Shown: piece by piece, positions 49,401 to 57,298 of the stretch
Position numbering within the stretch: the stretch's first letter is position 1
Layout: each line of letters opens with the position of its first letter
Assembly (NCBI RefSeq): GCF_943181405.1
Contig: NZ_CALPBY010000008.1
Span: 124,001-188,000, forward strand
Direction: 5' to 3'
DNA from: Cellulosimicrobium sp. Marseille-Q4280
Lineage (GTDB): Bacteria; Actinomycetota; Actinomycetes; Actinomycetales; Cellulomonadaceae
Length of the DNA: 64,000 nt
Position numbers and translations under genes: made by a program
Notes under the pieces: model-generated
What the model saw: the letters and a program-made list of their open reading frames with translations, nothing else
Database searches by the model: none
What the model was told of the DNA's origin: nothing

Positions 49401-52400
49401 GGTCAACGACACCGACCCGGACGGCGACCAGATCGCGCTCGTGCCCGCCGCGGTCGAGGACGAGCACGGCATGGACGCCGAGGTCGTCGCGGACCGCGTG
49501 GTCGTGACGACGCCCGCCGAGGACGGCTCGTACACGTTCTACTACGGCATCCAGGACACCTACGGGGCGCGTGCGACCGGCGCGATCACCGTGAACGTCG
49601 CCGCGGACGCCCCGCTCCAGCCGCCCGTCGCCCGTGACGACACGGTGCCGGTCGAGGACATCCTGGGCAGGACGACGGTCACCGTCCCGGTGCTGGACAA
49701 CGACGACGACCCCGACGGCGCGGCGACGGAGCTGACCGTCGCCGTCGAGGGGGAGACCGTCGCGGTCACCGACGGCAACGAGCTCGAGGTCACCCTGACC
49801 GAGAGGCGCCAGGTCGTGACGTACACGGCGACCGACCCCGACGGCCTGACCGCCAAGGCGTTCGTCAAGGTGCCGGGCCTCATGGACCAGGCACCGACCC
49901 TCCGCCCGGGCATCGCCCCGCTCGAGGTCAACAGCGGCGAGCCGCTCGAGATCGACATCACCGACTACGTGCTCGTCGTCGAGGGCCGCACGCCGCGGCT
50001 GACCGTCGAGGACAAGGTCACCGCGCTCGAGGGATCGCGCGAGGTGACGAGCACGACGCAGATCACGTACACGTCGACCGCCGGCTACGTCGGTCCCGCG
50101 GCCGTGACGTTCGAGGTCACCGACGGCTCGGGCCCGGACGACCCGGACGGCAGCACCGCGCTGCTCACGCTGCCGATCAGCGTGCTGCCGCCGGAGAACC
50201 TGCCGCCCGAGATCGTCGGGTCGCCGACCCTGGACGTCGCCGCGGGCGAGGAGGCGGCCGTCGACCTCGCGCGCTTCGTCGAGGACGTGGACGGCGACCC
50301 GCTGACCTTCCGGACCACCGCTCAGCCGCAGGGTGTCACGCTGGCCGTGGAGGGCTCGACGCTGCAGGCCCAGGCCACGCCCGACGTGCCCAAGGGCACG
50401 GTCGTGCAGGTGCCGATCACCGTGACCGACGGCGAGCACCCGCCGGTCGAGGGGGCCGCGACCCTGACCGTGGTGGCGTCGACGCGCCCGCTCGCGCGGG
50501 CGAACGACGACGCGGTCCCCGACGCCCACCAGGGCAAGGAGACCGTGGTCCCCGTGCTCGACAACGACTCGAACCCGTTCCCCGACACCCCGCTCACGCT
50601 CCTGGACGCCGTCGTCGAGACGGGGCAGGGCACGCCCACGGTCCGCGGTGACTCCGTCGCCGTGACGCCGCGCGAGGACTTCGTCGGGGTGATGGTCGTG
50701 CGCTACCGCGTGCAGGACGCGACGAAGGACCCCGACCGCGAGGTCGAGGGCCGGATCCAGCTCACCGTGCTCGGCAAGCCCGAGGCGCCGCCCACGCCGC
50801 AGGTCGAGGAGGTCCGCTCGAAGACGGTCGTGCTGTCCTGGGACCCGCCGAACAACAACGGCGCCGAGATCACCGGCTACACCGTGCGGTCCCAGAACGG
50901 GTACGAGAAGGCGTGCGGCACCACGACCTGCACCCTGGACGGGCTGACGAACGACGTCGAGTACACGTTCACCGTGTTCGCGACCAACGACGTCGGCGAC
51001 GAGTCCCTCACCGCCGCGCGGAAGAACGCGACCTACACCGACCGGTCCGCGATCGAGTGCGTCAACCTGCGCATCTCCCCGGCCCCCGCCGGCGGCGCGA
51101 CCGACAAGACGTGCCTGACCGAGACCACCACCACCTGGGAGGGCCTGACCAACGGCCAGGCCTACACCGTCCAGGTCCAGGCCGAGAACCGCGCACCCGA
51201 CCCGTCCGAGTGGGGCGAGACCTCGGCGCCGGAGATCCCGGCCGGCAAGCCGGCGGCACCGGCCACGCCGACCGTCTCGCGCGGCGGGCTCGGCAACGAG
51301 GTGCAGATGACGGTCTCCTGGACCCCGCCGCACGACAACGGTGGCCCGATCACCAGCTACACCGTCGAGGCCCTGCAGGGCGGTGCCGTCGCCAAGACCG
51401 TCACCGCCGGCGGCGGTGCGACCAGCGCCACGGTCCCCGTCCCGGCCTCGACCACCGACTACACGTTCCGTGTCCGGGCGCACAACAAGGCCACCGAAAA
51501 GTTCGGAGACGCCGAGTTCTCGCCCCCCTCCGCACCGGTGCGCGCCTTCGCGACGCCCGGCCAGGTGTCGAACCTCCGCGCTGACGCGACCGGGGCGAAC
51601 GGGCGGATCCAGCTCTCCTTCGGCGCCGCGTCGGGCAACGGGGTGCGTGCCGACGAGATCCGGTACCAGTACGACGCCGGCGGCGGCTGGGCCGCCCTCG
51701 GCGCCGACAAGCTGGTCGCCGGCCTCGAGAACGGTCGGAACTACACCATCAAGGTCCGCGCCCTCGCCGGCGTCGCCGGCACGACCGAGCCCGGGCCGGC
51801 CGCCAGCGCCAACGCGGAGTCGCCGTACGGCCCGATCCCCGCGCCGGACGTGGCGATGAACGGCGGCAACCAGACGATCTCCTACAGCTGGTCGACGTCC
51901 GGCAACGGGCGGGACTACACGACGTCGGTCACCGGCGCGGTCAGCTCGTCCGCCAAGAACGGGTCGGGCTCGCTCAACGTCGGCTACTCCGACACCCGCC
52001 GGATCTGCGTGACCGTCACGCCGACCGAGGGCGAGGCCAAGCAGACGTGCCGCGAGGCGACGTCGGACAAGAAGCCCGAGCCGGTGTTCACCGTCAGCAA
52101 GGGCAGCAACCACAAGCTGCCCGACGGCAACTGGCCCGGGAACTGCCAGCACTCGTCCTGCGCGGAGCTCTACCTCACGATCAAGGACGGTCCGCCGAAC
52201 ACGTCCTTCCGCTCCACGTGCTACGCGGGCGGGAACCGGATCGGCTCCGGCAACTACTTCCAGGACGCCCAGTACCGGAACCTGCGGACCGACGGCAACG
52301 GGAACTACTCCGGTGGCCAGCAGTGCGTGTGGGGCGGCCCCGGCACCCAGGTGTGGGTCGAGACGACGATCGGCACCACGAACCGCATGGCCTGGTACTG

Positions 52401-52401
52401 A
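46420..52401 (+). CDS. Giant membrane-anchored Ig-like/Fn3 repeat protein (1993 residues)
   Basis: Residues 13-34 form one membrane helix (VTTVSVFSTALVGLAWFY) after a short basic start, so the rest is outside the cell. Residues about 40-390 have repeated short strands such as GLLWVLPFDG and TGTLWTVG, suggesting a beta-propeller. From about 395 to 1453 there are roughly eleven Ig/cadherin-like repeats; several carry the calcium-type motif VLANDTDPDGD or variants and begin with PPVAVDD-like strands. Fn3 domains follow (about 1454-1890; WDPPNNNGAEITGYTV, WTPPHDNGGPITSYTV), the last having a Cys pair (ICVTV, KQTC). The final 100 residues contain four Cys and no sortase motif. GTG 46420 has GGAGGA. 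It heads the operon with MoxR, DUF58, FHA, phosphatase and kinase genes. Role unknown; adhesion or a surface fibre is plausible. Confidence 0.85.
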   Translation: MGFLARLNDNRRTVASVTTVSVFSTALVGLAWFYEGEATADVELNDSGVWVTKTSSGQLGRFNYESQAIDGVLVAGSASFDVQQDEGRVLLDDEGTSTASPVEVAHLTLDGQVRLPAGAQVASGGATTAVLDGEEGLLWVLPFDGATAFDPEETEPVAEVEGDGALTVSGDGTVFVAVPSTGTLWTVGTTSKGTAEEPEELDLPVSTGADVAVTAVGDEPVVLDRSGGQLVLPDGKTVGVEGADGAQLQQPSKSSDSVVVATSTGLVTQPLGGGDAQVRRADGVPSAPVQLDGCTYGAWGSTGQVIRDCAGPDNDVDKRLEGVDPQARLEYRVNRHVVVLNDLAAGTLWMAADEYEKVDDWDVQLPEEAEGEESDAELTNPEQVDQFIADRSQPNKPPQPKDDVFGARPGRTTILPVLANDVDPDGDVMTASLVGESPGNATVQQILGGAALQAVVPEDAEGTQGFRYSVSDGRGGVAEAGVSLKISPWSENEIPESTGDPVLKVAQGGTATIKVLPFFRDPDGDDLYLASAAATSAGDDVRSRPDGTVEFRDAGGSTGRKIVTLTVADGLGGLAEGRLLVDVLPGTQPPIAVNDHVVVPAGQPVTVEPLRNDSDPNGDELRLASVSESAPAEITPNYDAGTFTFFSNEPRSYDLTYQVTDGPDATTGLVRVDVLPPDAASGPPIVVADTALLPTGGKTLVDVLANDTDPAGGVLVVQSVRVPADAGVSVAVLAHQMLRITEIRRLDGPVTIEYTVSNGTETSTGQVRVVPVPAPTRLQPPNAAADEVTVHAGDVVTIPVLKNDTHPDGLELFLQPELEQDVDPALGEAFVSEDTLRFKAGPEAGTAYAIYRVRDANGQEDSAQVTIRIRDGEDNAPPQPRQVEARVLSGASVRIDIPVHGIDPDGDSVQVTGIGAPASKGTARVVDGVVEYAASKSSVGLDSFTYTVLDARGAVATGSVRVGISAPGETNQPPVAVDDEVTVRPGRTVAVAALVNDTDPDGDQIALVPAAVEDEHGMDAEVVADRVVVTTPAEDGSYTFYYGIQDTYGARATGAITVNVAADAPLQPPVARDDTVPVEDILGRTTVTVPVLDNDDDPDGAATELTVAVEGETVAVTDGNELEVTLTERRQVVTYTATDPDGLTAKAFVKVPGLMDQAPTLRPGIAPLEVNSGEPLEIDITDYVLVVEGRTPRLTVEDKVTALEGSREVTSTTQITYTSTAGYVGPAAVTFEVTDGSGPDDPDGSTALLTLPISVLPPENLPPEIVGSPTLDVAAGEEAAVDLARFVEDVDGDPLTFRTTAQPQGVTLAVEGSTLQAQATPDVPKGTVVQVPITVTDGEHPPVEGAATLTVVASTRPLARANDDAVPDAHQGKETVVPVLDNDSNPFPDTPLTLLDAVVETGQGTPTVRGDSVAVTPREDFVGVMVVRYRVQDATKDPDREVEGRIQLTVLGKPEAPPTPQVEEVRSKTVVLSWDPPNNNGAEITGYTVRSQNGYEKACGTTTCTLDGLTNDVEYTFTVFATNDVGDESLTAARKNATYTDRSAIECVNLRISPAPAGGATDKTCLTETTTTWEGLTNGQAYTVQVQAENRAPDPSEWGETSAPEIPAGKPAAPATPTVSRGGLGNEVQMTVSWTPPHDNGGPITSYTVEALQGGAVAKTVTAGGGATSATVPVPASTTDYTFRVRAHNKATEKFGDAEFSPPSAPVRAFATPGQVSNLRADATGANGRIQLSFGAASGNGVRADEIRYQYDAGGGWAALGADKLVAGLENGRNYTIKVRALAGVAGTTEPGPAASANAESPYGPIPAPDVAMNGGNQTISYSWSTSGNGRDYTTSVTGAVSSSAKNGSGSLNVGYSDTRRICVTVTPTEGEAKQTCREATSDKKPEPVFTVSKGSNHKLPDGNWPGNCQHSSCAELYLTIKDGPPNTSFRSTCYAGGNRIGSGNYFQDAQYRNLRTDGNGNYSGGQQCVWGGPGTQVWVETTIGTTNRMAWY

Positions 52402-52441
52402 GCACCCCGCCACGTACCCGCGACATCGAACGGAAGCGACA

Positions 52442-53416
52442 ATGACCACGATGACCCCCGAGCAGGCCGCCTGGTTCGCTCAGACCTTCGACCGCCTCGT
52501 CGGCAACGTCGGCCAGGCCGTGCTGGGCAAGCCCCACGTCGTGCGCCTCGTGCTGACGTGCATGCTCTCCGAGGGCCACGTCCTCCTCGAGGACGCGCCG
52601 GGCACCGGCAAGACGTCGCTCGCGCGAGCGATCGCGGCCAGCGTGCAGGGCACGCAGCAGCGCATCCAGTTCACTCCGGACCTGCTGCCCTCCGACGTCA
52701 CGGGCGTGACGATCTACGACCAGAAGACGGGCAAGTTCGACTTCCACCCGGGCCCGATCTTCGCGTCGATCGTCCTCGCGGACGAGATCAATCGCGCGTC
52801 GCCGAAGACGCAGTCCGCGCTCCTCGAGGTCATGGAGGAGGGTCGGGTCACGGTCGACGGCGTCGGGCACGAGGTCGGCCGCCCGTTCATGGTCATCGCG
52901 ACGCAGAACCCCATCGAGCAGGCCGGCACCTACCGGCTGCCCGAGGCACAGCTCGACCGCTTCCTCATGAAGACGTCGATCGGCTACCCCGACCACGCGT
53001 CGACGGTCGAGATCCTCTCGGGCGCGTCGGTGCGCGACCGCAGCAAGACGCTGCAGCCGCTCATCACGACGCAGGCGGTCACCGAGATGGCCGAGCTCGG
53101 CGCGCGCGTGCACGTCGACGGCGCGGTGCTCGAGTACATCTCCCGGCTCGCCGAGGAGACGCGCAACGCTCCCGAGGTCCGCGTCGGGGTCTCGGTCCGT
53201 GGTGCCCTCGCGCTGGTGCGGGCCACCAAGGTCTGGGCGGCGGCGCACGGCCGCAACTACGTGCTGCCCGACGACGTCAAGGAGCTCGCGCAGCCCGTCT
53301 GGGCGCACCGCTTCGTCCTCGACCCCGAGGCCGAGTTCGCGGGCGCGACCAGCGAGGCCGTGCTCGGCCGCCTCCTCGCCGACGTCGCCGCGCCGCAGGA
53401 GCGCCGCAGCGCCTGA
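52442..53416 (+). CDS. MoxR-family AAA+ ATPase
   Basis: This encodes 324 residues. Walker A is LLEDAPGTGKTSLARAIA, Walker B IVLADEINRASPKTQSALLE, with sensor 1 in VIATQNPIEQAGTYRLPEAQ and the Arg finger region LDRFLMKTSIGYP. The C-terminal helical lid follows. MoxR ATPases act with VWA or DUF58 proteins as chaperones that mature or assemble other proteins. Here a DUF58 protein and a transglutaminase-fold membrane protein lie directly downstream, the standard MoxR-DUF58-TGase order. ATG 52442 has only a weak purine tract (GGAAGCG); a second in-frame ATG is at 52451. The giant surface protein just upstream is the likely client. Confidence 0.93.
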   Translation: MTTMTPEQAAWFAQTFDRLVGNVGQAVLGKPHVVRLVLTCMLSEGHVLLEDAPGTGKTSLARAIAASVQGTQQRIQFTPDLLPSDVTGVTIYDQKTGKFDFHPGPIFASIVLADEINRASPKTQSALLEVMEEGRVTVDGVGHEVGRPFMVIATQNPIEQAGTYRLPEAQLDRFLMKTSIGYPDHASTVEILSGASVRDRSKTLQPLITTQAVTEMAELGARVHVDGAVLEYISRLAEETRNAPEVRVGVSVRGALALVRATKVWAAAHGRNYVLPDDVKELAQPVWAHRFVLDPEAEFAGATSEAVLGRLLADVAAPQERRSA

Positions 53417-53492
53417 CCCGGACGCGCCGCCCTCCCCGGCGGTGCGGACCGCCCGACACCCATCTCGCAGGACCCGTTCCGAGAGCAGGACG

Positions 53493-54785
53493 ATGAACGC
53501 CTCACGACCCCGATCCCGCGGCGCCACCGCCGGCACCCCGCCGTCGACCGCGCTCGCCGGGCTCCTGCGTCCCCTCCGGGACGTGGTGGCCCGCGCCCTG
53601 GCCGGGGTCGGCCGGGCGCTCGCCCCCCTCGAGCCGGTGACGTCCGCGGTGAGCCCGCTCGGCTGGGCCACGGTCGTCGCTACGGTCGCCGCGTGGTGGG
53701 CGGGGCTGCGCTACTCGTGGCTCGAGCTGGTCGTCGTGGCGATCCTCCTCACGGTCGCGCTGCTCGCGGCGGTCGTCTTCGTGCTCGGACGCTTCCGCTA
53801 CGCCGTCGTGCTCGACCTGGCGCAGCGCCGGGTGACCGTCGGGGACAGGGCGGTGGGCCGGCTCGACGTGAAGAACGACTCGTCGCGCCCGCTGCTGCCG
53901 TCGGTCATGGAGCTTCCCGTCGGCCAGGGCATGGCGACGTTCCCCGTCCCGCGCCTGCGTCCGGGGGCGAACCACGAGGAGATCTTCACCGTGCCGACCC
54001 ACCGGCGCTCCGTGATCTCCGTCGGGCCGGTCCGCTCGGTGCGGGCCGACCCGCTGGCGCTCCTGCGCCGAGAGGTGGTGTGGACCGAGCCGGAGGAGCT
54101 GTTCGTCCACCCGCGCGTGAAGAACCTCTCCGGGTCGTCGACGGGCTTCCTCAAGGACCTCGAGGGCCGCGTCACGACGGACATCTCGAACTCGGACGTC
54201 TCGTTCCACGCGCTGCGGGACTACGTCCCCGGGGACGACCGGCGCCACATCCACTGGAAGACGACGGCGCGCACGGGTCAGCTCATGGTGCGCCAGTTCG
54301 AGGAGACCCGGCGCTCGCACCTCGCGGTGCTCCTGTCCACGCGCGCCGAGGACTACGCGAACGACGACGAGTTCGAGCTCGCGGTGAGCGCGTGCGGCTC
54401 GCTCGGGCTCCAGGCCATCAAGGAGGACCGCGGGGTCACGGTGCTCGTCAACGACGGCAACCTGCGCGGCGACCACCGGACGCGGCTGCTCGACGACCTC
54501 GCGCGCGTCGAGACCCGGTCGCAGCGGGCGTCGCTCGTCGACGTCGCGCGCGTCGCGGGCCTGACGATCACGGACGCGTCGGTCGTCGCGTTCATCGTCG
54601 GGTCGCGCGTGACGCCGACCGAGCTCCGCGCGGCGTCGGCGCGGCTGCCCCAGGACGTGCGGGTCATGGCGATCCAGTGCGTCCCGGGCGCGTCGCTGAG
54701 CCGGCACGCGATCGCCGAGCTCGTGGTCCTGACGATCGGGGAGCTCGGCGAGCTCCCGCTCGCCCTGCGGAGGCTGAACGACTGA
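53493..54785 (+). CDS. DUF58 domain protein
   Basis: This encodes 430 residues. Two membrane helices near residues 55-95 (WATVVATVAAWWAGLRYSWL; VAILLTVALLAAVVFVLGRF) precede a beta-rich region and the DUF58 signature FHALRDYVPGDDRRHIHWKT, then TARTGQLMVRQFEETRRSHL. The DUF58 domain is a VWA-like fold usually partnered with MoxR ATPases. ATG 53493 has GAGAGCAGGA before it. The gene follows moxR by 76 nt, and its TGA overlaps the ATG of the transglutaminase-like gene. It probably anchors the MoxR complex at the membrane. Confidence 0.9.
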   Translation: MNASRPRSRGATAGTPPSTALAGLLRPLRDVVARALAGVGRALAPLEPVTSAVSPLGWATVVATVAAWWAGLRYSWLELVVVAILLTVALLAAVVFVLGRFRYAVVLDLAQRRVTVGDRAVGRLDVKNDSSRPLLPSVMELPVGQGMATFPVPRLRPGANHEEIFTVPTHRRSVISVGPVRSVRADPLALLRREVVWTEPEELFVHPRVKNLSGSSTGFLKDLEGRVTTDISNSDVSFHALRDYVPGDDRRHIHWKTTARTGQLMVRQFEETRRSHLAVLLSTRAEDYANDDEFELAVSACGSLGLQAIKEDRGVTVLVNDGNLRGDHRTRLLDDLARVETRSQRASLVDVARVAGLTITDASVVAFIVGSRVTPTELRAASARLPQDVRVMAIQCVPGASLSRHAIAELVVLTIGELGELPLALRRLND

Positions 54786-57298
54786 TGAGCGCCACCGGTA
54801 CCACCACCCGCGGCTCGCGCCGCGCACCGTCGGGACAGCCCGGCACCCCGTCCGGCGCCCCCTCCGGCACGTCGTCGGGCACGTCCCGCCGGGGAACGAC
54901 CCGCCTCCGCGAGGGACGTCCTCGCGCGCTCACCGCGCTGGGCGCCGTCGACGCCGTCGCCCTGGTCGTCGTGCTCGGCGCGACGGTCGTCGGGTTCGCC
55001 CCCGTCTGGGGCTCCACCGGCTACCTCCTACCCGCGGTCGGGGGCGTCGTCGTCGGGCTCGGCGTCGCGTGGCTCGGGGCCTGGCGGCGCTGGCCCGCCG
55101 TGACCGTCCTCGCGGTCGCGGTCGTGGCCTACGTCCTGCTCGGCGGCGTGCTCGCGCTGCCCGCGGACGCGATCGGCGGCGTGCTGCCGTCGCTCGACAC
55201 GGTCCGGAACCTGCTCCTCGGCTCCGTCACCGGGTGGAAGGAGTTCGTGACGACGGTCCCGCCGCTGCACTCCTTCCCGGAGCTCGCCGTGGTGCCGTAC
55301 CTGCTGATGATGGTCACGGCGCTCGTGGCCGGCTCGATCGCGTGGCGCGCGAAGCACGCCGCCTGGGCGCTCGTCCCGCTGGTCGTGACGTTCGTCGGCG
55401 TGATCCTCCTCGGGACGGTCATCGCGGCCTACCCCGTGGTGCAGGGGCTCGTCGTCGGGATCGTCGGTCTCCTGTGGGCGAGCTGGCGCGTCACGGCCGC
55501 ACGGCTCGGCGCGCACCAGGTCACGACGGAGGCGAGCAAGGCCGCCACGCGTCGCCTGTGGTGGCACCGCGTGCGCGCGGGCGCGGCGATGCTCGCCGTC
55601 GGTGCCGTCGCCGCCGCCTTCGGCGGCCCCGCCCTGCTGCCCGACGCACCGCGGACCGTGCTACGCGAGACGGTCGTGCCCCCGCTCGACCTCCACGAGT
55701 ACGTCAGCCCGCTCACCGCGTTCCGCAAGTACGCCAAGGACATGAAGGAGGCCGAGCTCTTCACGGTGCGCGGGCTCCCCGCGGGCACGAAGGTCCGGCT
55801 CGCGACGCTCGACGCCTACAACGGCGTCGTCTACGACGCGTCGAGCGGCCTGCCGGGTTCGGGTGTGTACACCCGGGCCGGCGAGGAGATCGCGACCGTG
55901 GCGCCCGGCACCGAGGCGACCCTCGACGTCGTCGTCGGCGACTACGCGGGCGTGTGGGTCCCGGAGACGGGCACCCTCGCGGGCATCTCGTACACCGGGA
56001 GCCGCGCGCGGGAGCTCGCCGAGGGCACGTACTACAACGCGACGACGGGGACGGCGCTCACGACCGCCGGACTGCGGCCGGGGGACACGTACACCGTCGC
56101 CACGCGCGTGACGCCCGAGCCGACCGAGGAGGACCTGCGGGCCGGTGCGATCGACCAGGTCCCGGTGCCGCCGACCCCCAAGGGCCTGCTGCCCGTCTCG
56201 CTCGCGGGCAAGGGCGCCCAGTTCATGGGCGAGGAGACCGACCCGGTCGACCAGCTCTTCGCGCTGCGCGACGGGCTCGTCGCCAGCGGGATCTTCTCGA
56301 GCGGCCTGGACAACCAGCCGCCCTCGCGGCCCGGTCACTCCGCGGAGCGCATCGACACGCTGCTCGCCGACGACGAGATGGTCGGCGACGACGAGCAGTT
56401 CGCCGTCGCGCTCGCCCTCATGGCGAACCAGGCCGGGATCCCGGCGCGCGTCGTCATGGGCTTCTACCCCGACGAGAAGAACCCGTTGGAGCCGGGGGAG
56501 CCGTTCACCGCGACGGGGGCCGACGTGCACGCCTGGGCGGAGGTGCCGTTCGTCGGTTACGGGTGGGTGCCGATCACGGCGATCCCGGACGAGGACAACA
56601 AGATCCAGCCCGAGCCGAAGAGCCTGCAGGTCCCGAAGCCGCCGGTGCTCGAGGACCCGGAGCCCCCGGAGGAGCCCGCGGAGGCGGAGGCCGGCAAGGT
56701 CGACGACGAGGACAAGGAGAAGGCCGACAGCGACGGGTTCGACTGGGGCACCGTGCTGATCATCGGTGTCGCGGTGGCCGTCCCGCTCGCGCTGATCGCC
56801 CTGCCGATCGTGCTGATCCTCGCCTACAAGTCGCGTCGCCGGGCCCGGCGGCGCGCGGCCGAGCGCCCGGTCGACCGGGTGAGCGGCGGCTGGCGGGAGG
56901 TGCTCGACGCGGCGACCGACCTCGGGACGCCGGTCCCGTCCGGCTCCACCCGGCGCGAGGGGGCGGGCGTCATCGCGCAGACCTTCGGCGCGACGACGAC
57001 CATCCCGCTCGCCCACCGCGCCGACGCGACGGTCTTCGGGGCCGGAGAGCCGACCGAGCAGGAGATCGAGGCGTTCTGGGCGGACGTCGACGGAGTCGTC
57101 GGAGGGCTACGCTCCTCCGTGAACCGGCGTGCCCGGATCCGTGCCGCGCTGTCGACCCGGTCGCTGCGCTCGGCCCGGTCCGCCGGTCGGGCCGGGACGC
57201 GACGTCTGACGTCGTGGCTCCGGCGCGGCTCGACACCGACGACCACGTCGTCGCGGAACCCGACGAAGGGCTCCTCGACGAAGCAGGGAGAGAAGTGA
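54785..57298 (+). CDS. Transglutaminase-fold membrane protein, catalytic Cys replaced
   Basis: This encodes 837 residues. About seven membrane helices occupy residues 45-285; an outside domain follows to about 640; one helix near 654-682 and a cytoplasmic tail end the protein. This is the TgpA-like layout paired with DUF58 proteins. The transglutaminase core is recognisable: NQAGIPARVVMGF, TGADVHAWAEV (His582) and GYGWVPITAIPD. But the nucleophile position reads VGDDEQFA, with Asp536 where GxCxxFA enzymes have Cys, and Thr598 stands where the third triad Asp is expected. It is therefore probably a non-catalytic binding or scaffold protein. The start overlaps the DUF58 stop, and the stop overlaps the RDD-FHA start. 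Confidence 0.87.
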   Translation: MSATGTTTRGSRRAPSGQPGTPSGAPSGTSSGTSRRGTTRLREGRPRALTALGAVDAVALVVVLGATVVGFAPVWGSTGYLLPAVGGVVVGLGVAWLGAWRRWPAVTVLAVAVVAYVLLGGVLALPADAIGGVLPSLDTVRNLLLGSVTGWKEFVTTVPPLHSFPELAVVPYLLMMVTALVAGSIAWRAKHAAWALVPLVVTFVGVILLGTVIAAYPVVQGLVVGIVGLLWASWRVTAARLGAHQVTTEASKAATRRLWWHRVRAGAAMLAVGAVAAAFGGPALLPDAPRTVLRETVVPPLDLHEYVSPLTAFRKYAKDMKEAELFTVRGLPAGTKVRLATLDAYNGVVYDASSGLPGSGVYTRAGEEIATVAPGTEATLDVVVGDYAGVWVPETGTLAGISYTGSRARELAEGTYYNATTGTALTTAGLRPGDTYTVATRVTPEPTEEDLRAGAIDQVPVPPTPKGLLPVSLAGKGAQFMGEETDPVDQLFALRDGLVASGIFSSGLDNQPPSRPGHSAERIDTLLADDEMVGDDEQFAVALALMANQAGIPARVVMGFYPDEKNPLEPGEPFTATGADVHAWAEVPFVGYGWVPITAIPDEDNKIQPEPKSLQVPKPPVLEDPEPPEEPAEAEAGKVDDEDKEKADSDGFDWGTVLIIGVAVAVPLALIALPIVLILAYKSRRRARRRAAERPVDRVSGGWREVLDAATDLGTPVPSGSTRREGAGVIAQTFGATTTIPLAHRADATVFGAGEPTEQEIEAFWADVDGVVGGLRSSVNRRARIRAALSTRSLRSARSAGRAGTRRLTSWLRRGSTPTTTSSRNPTKGSSTKQGEK

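Noticed and set aside
45685-52449. A 2254-codon open frame on the minus strand opposite the giant protein
   Set aside because: Its Arg/Val/Asp/Gly-rich sequence is the typical antisense shadow of high-GC coding DNA; the plus strand has clear Ig and Fn3 motifs and a ribosome-binding site.
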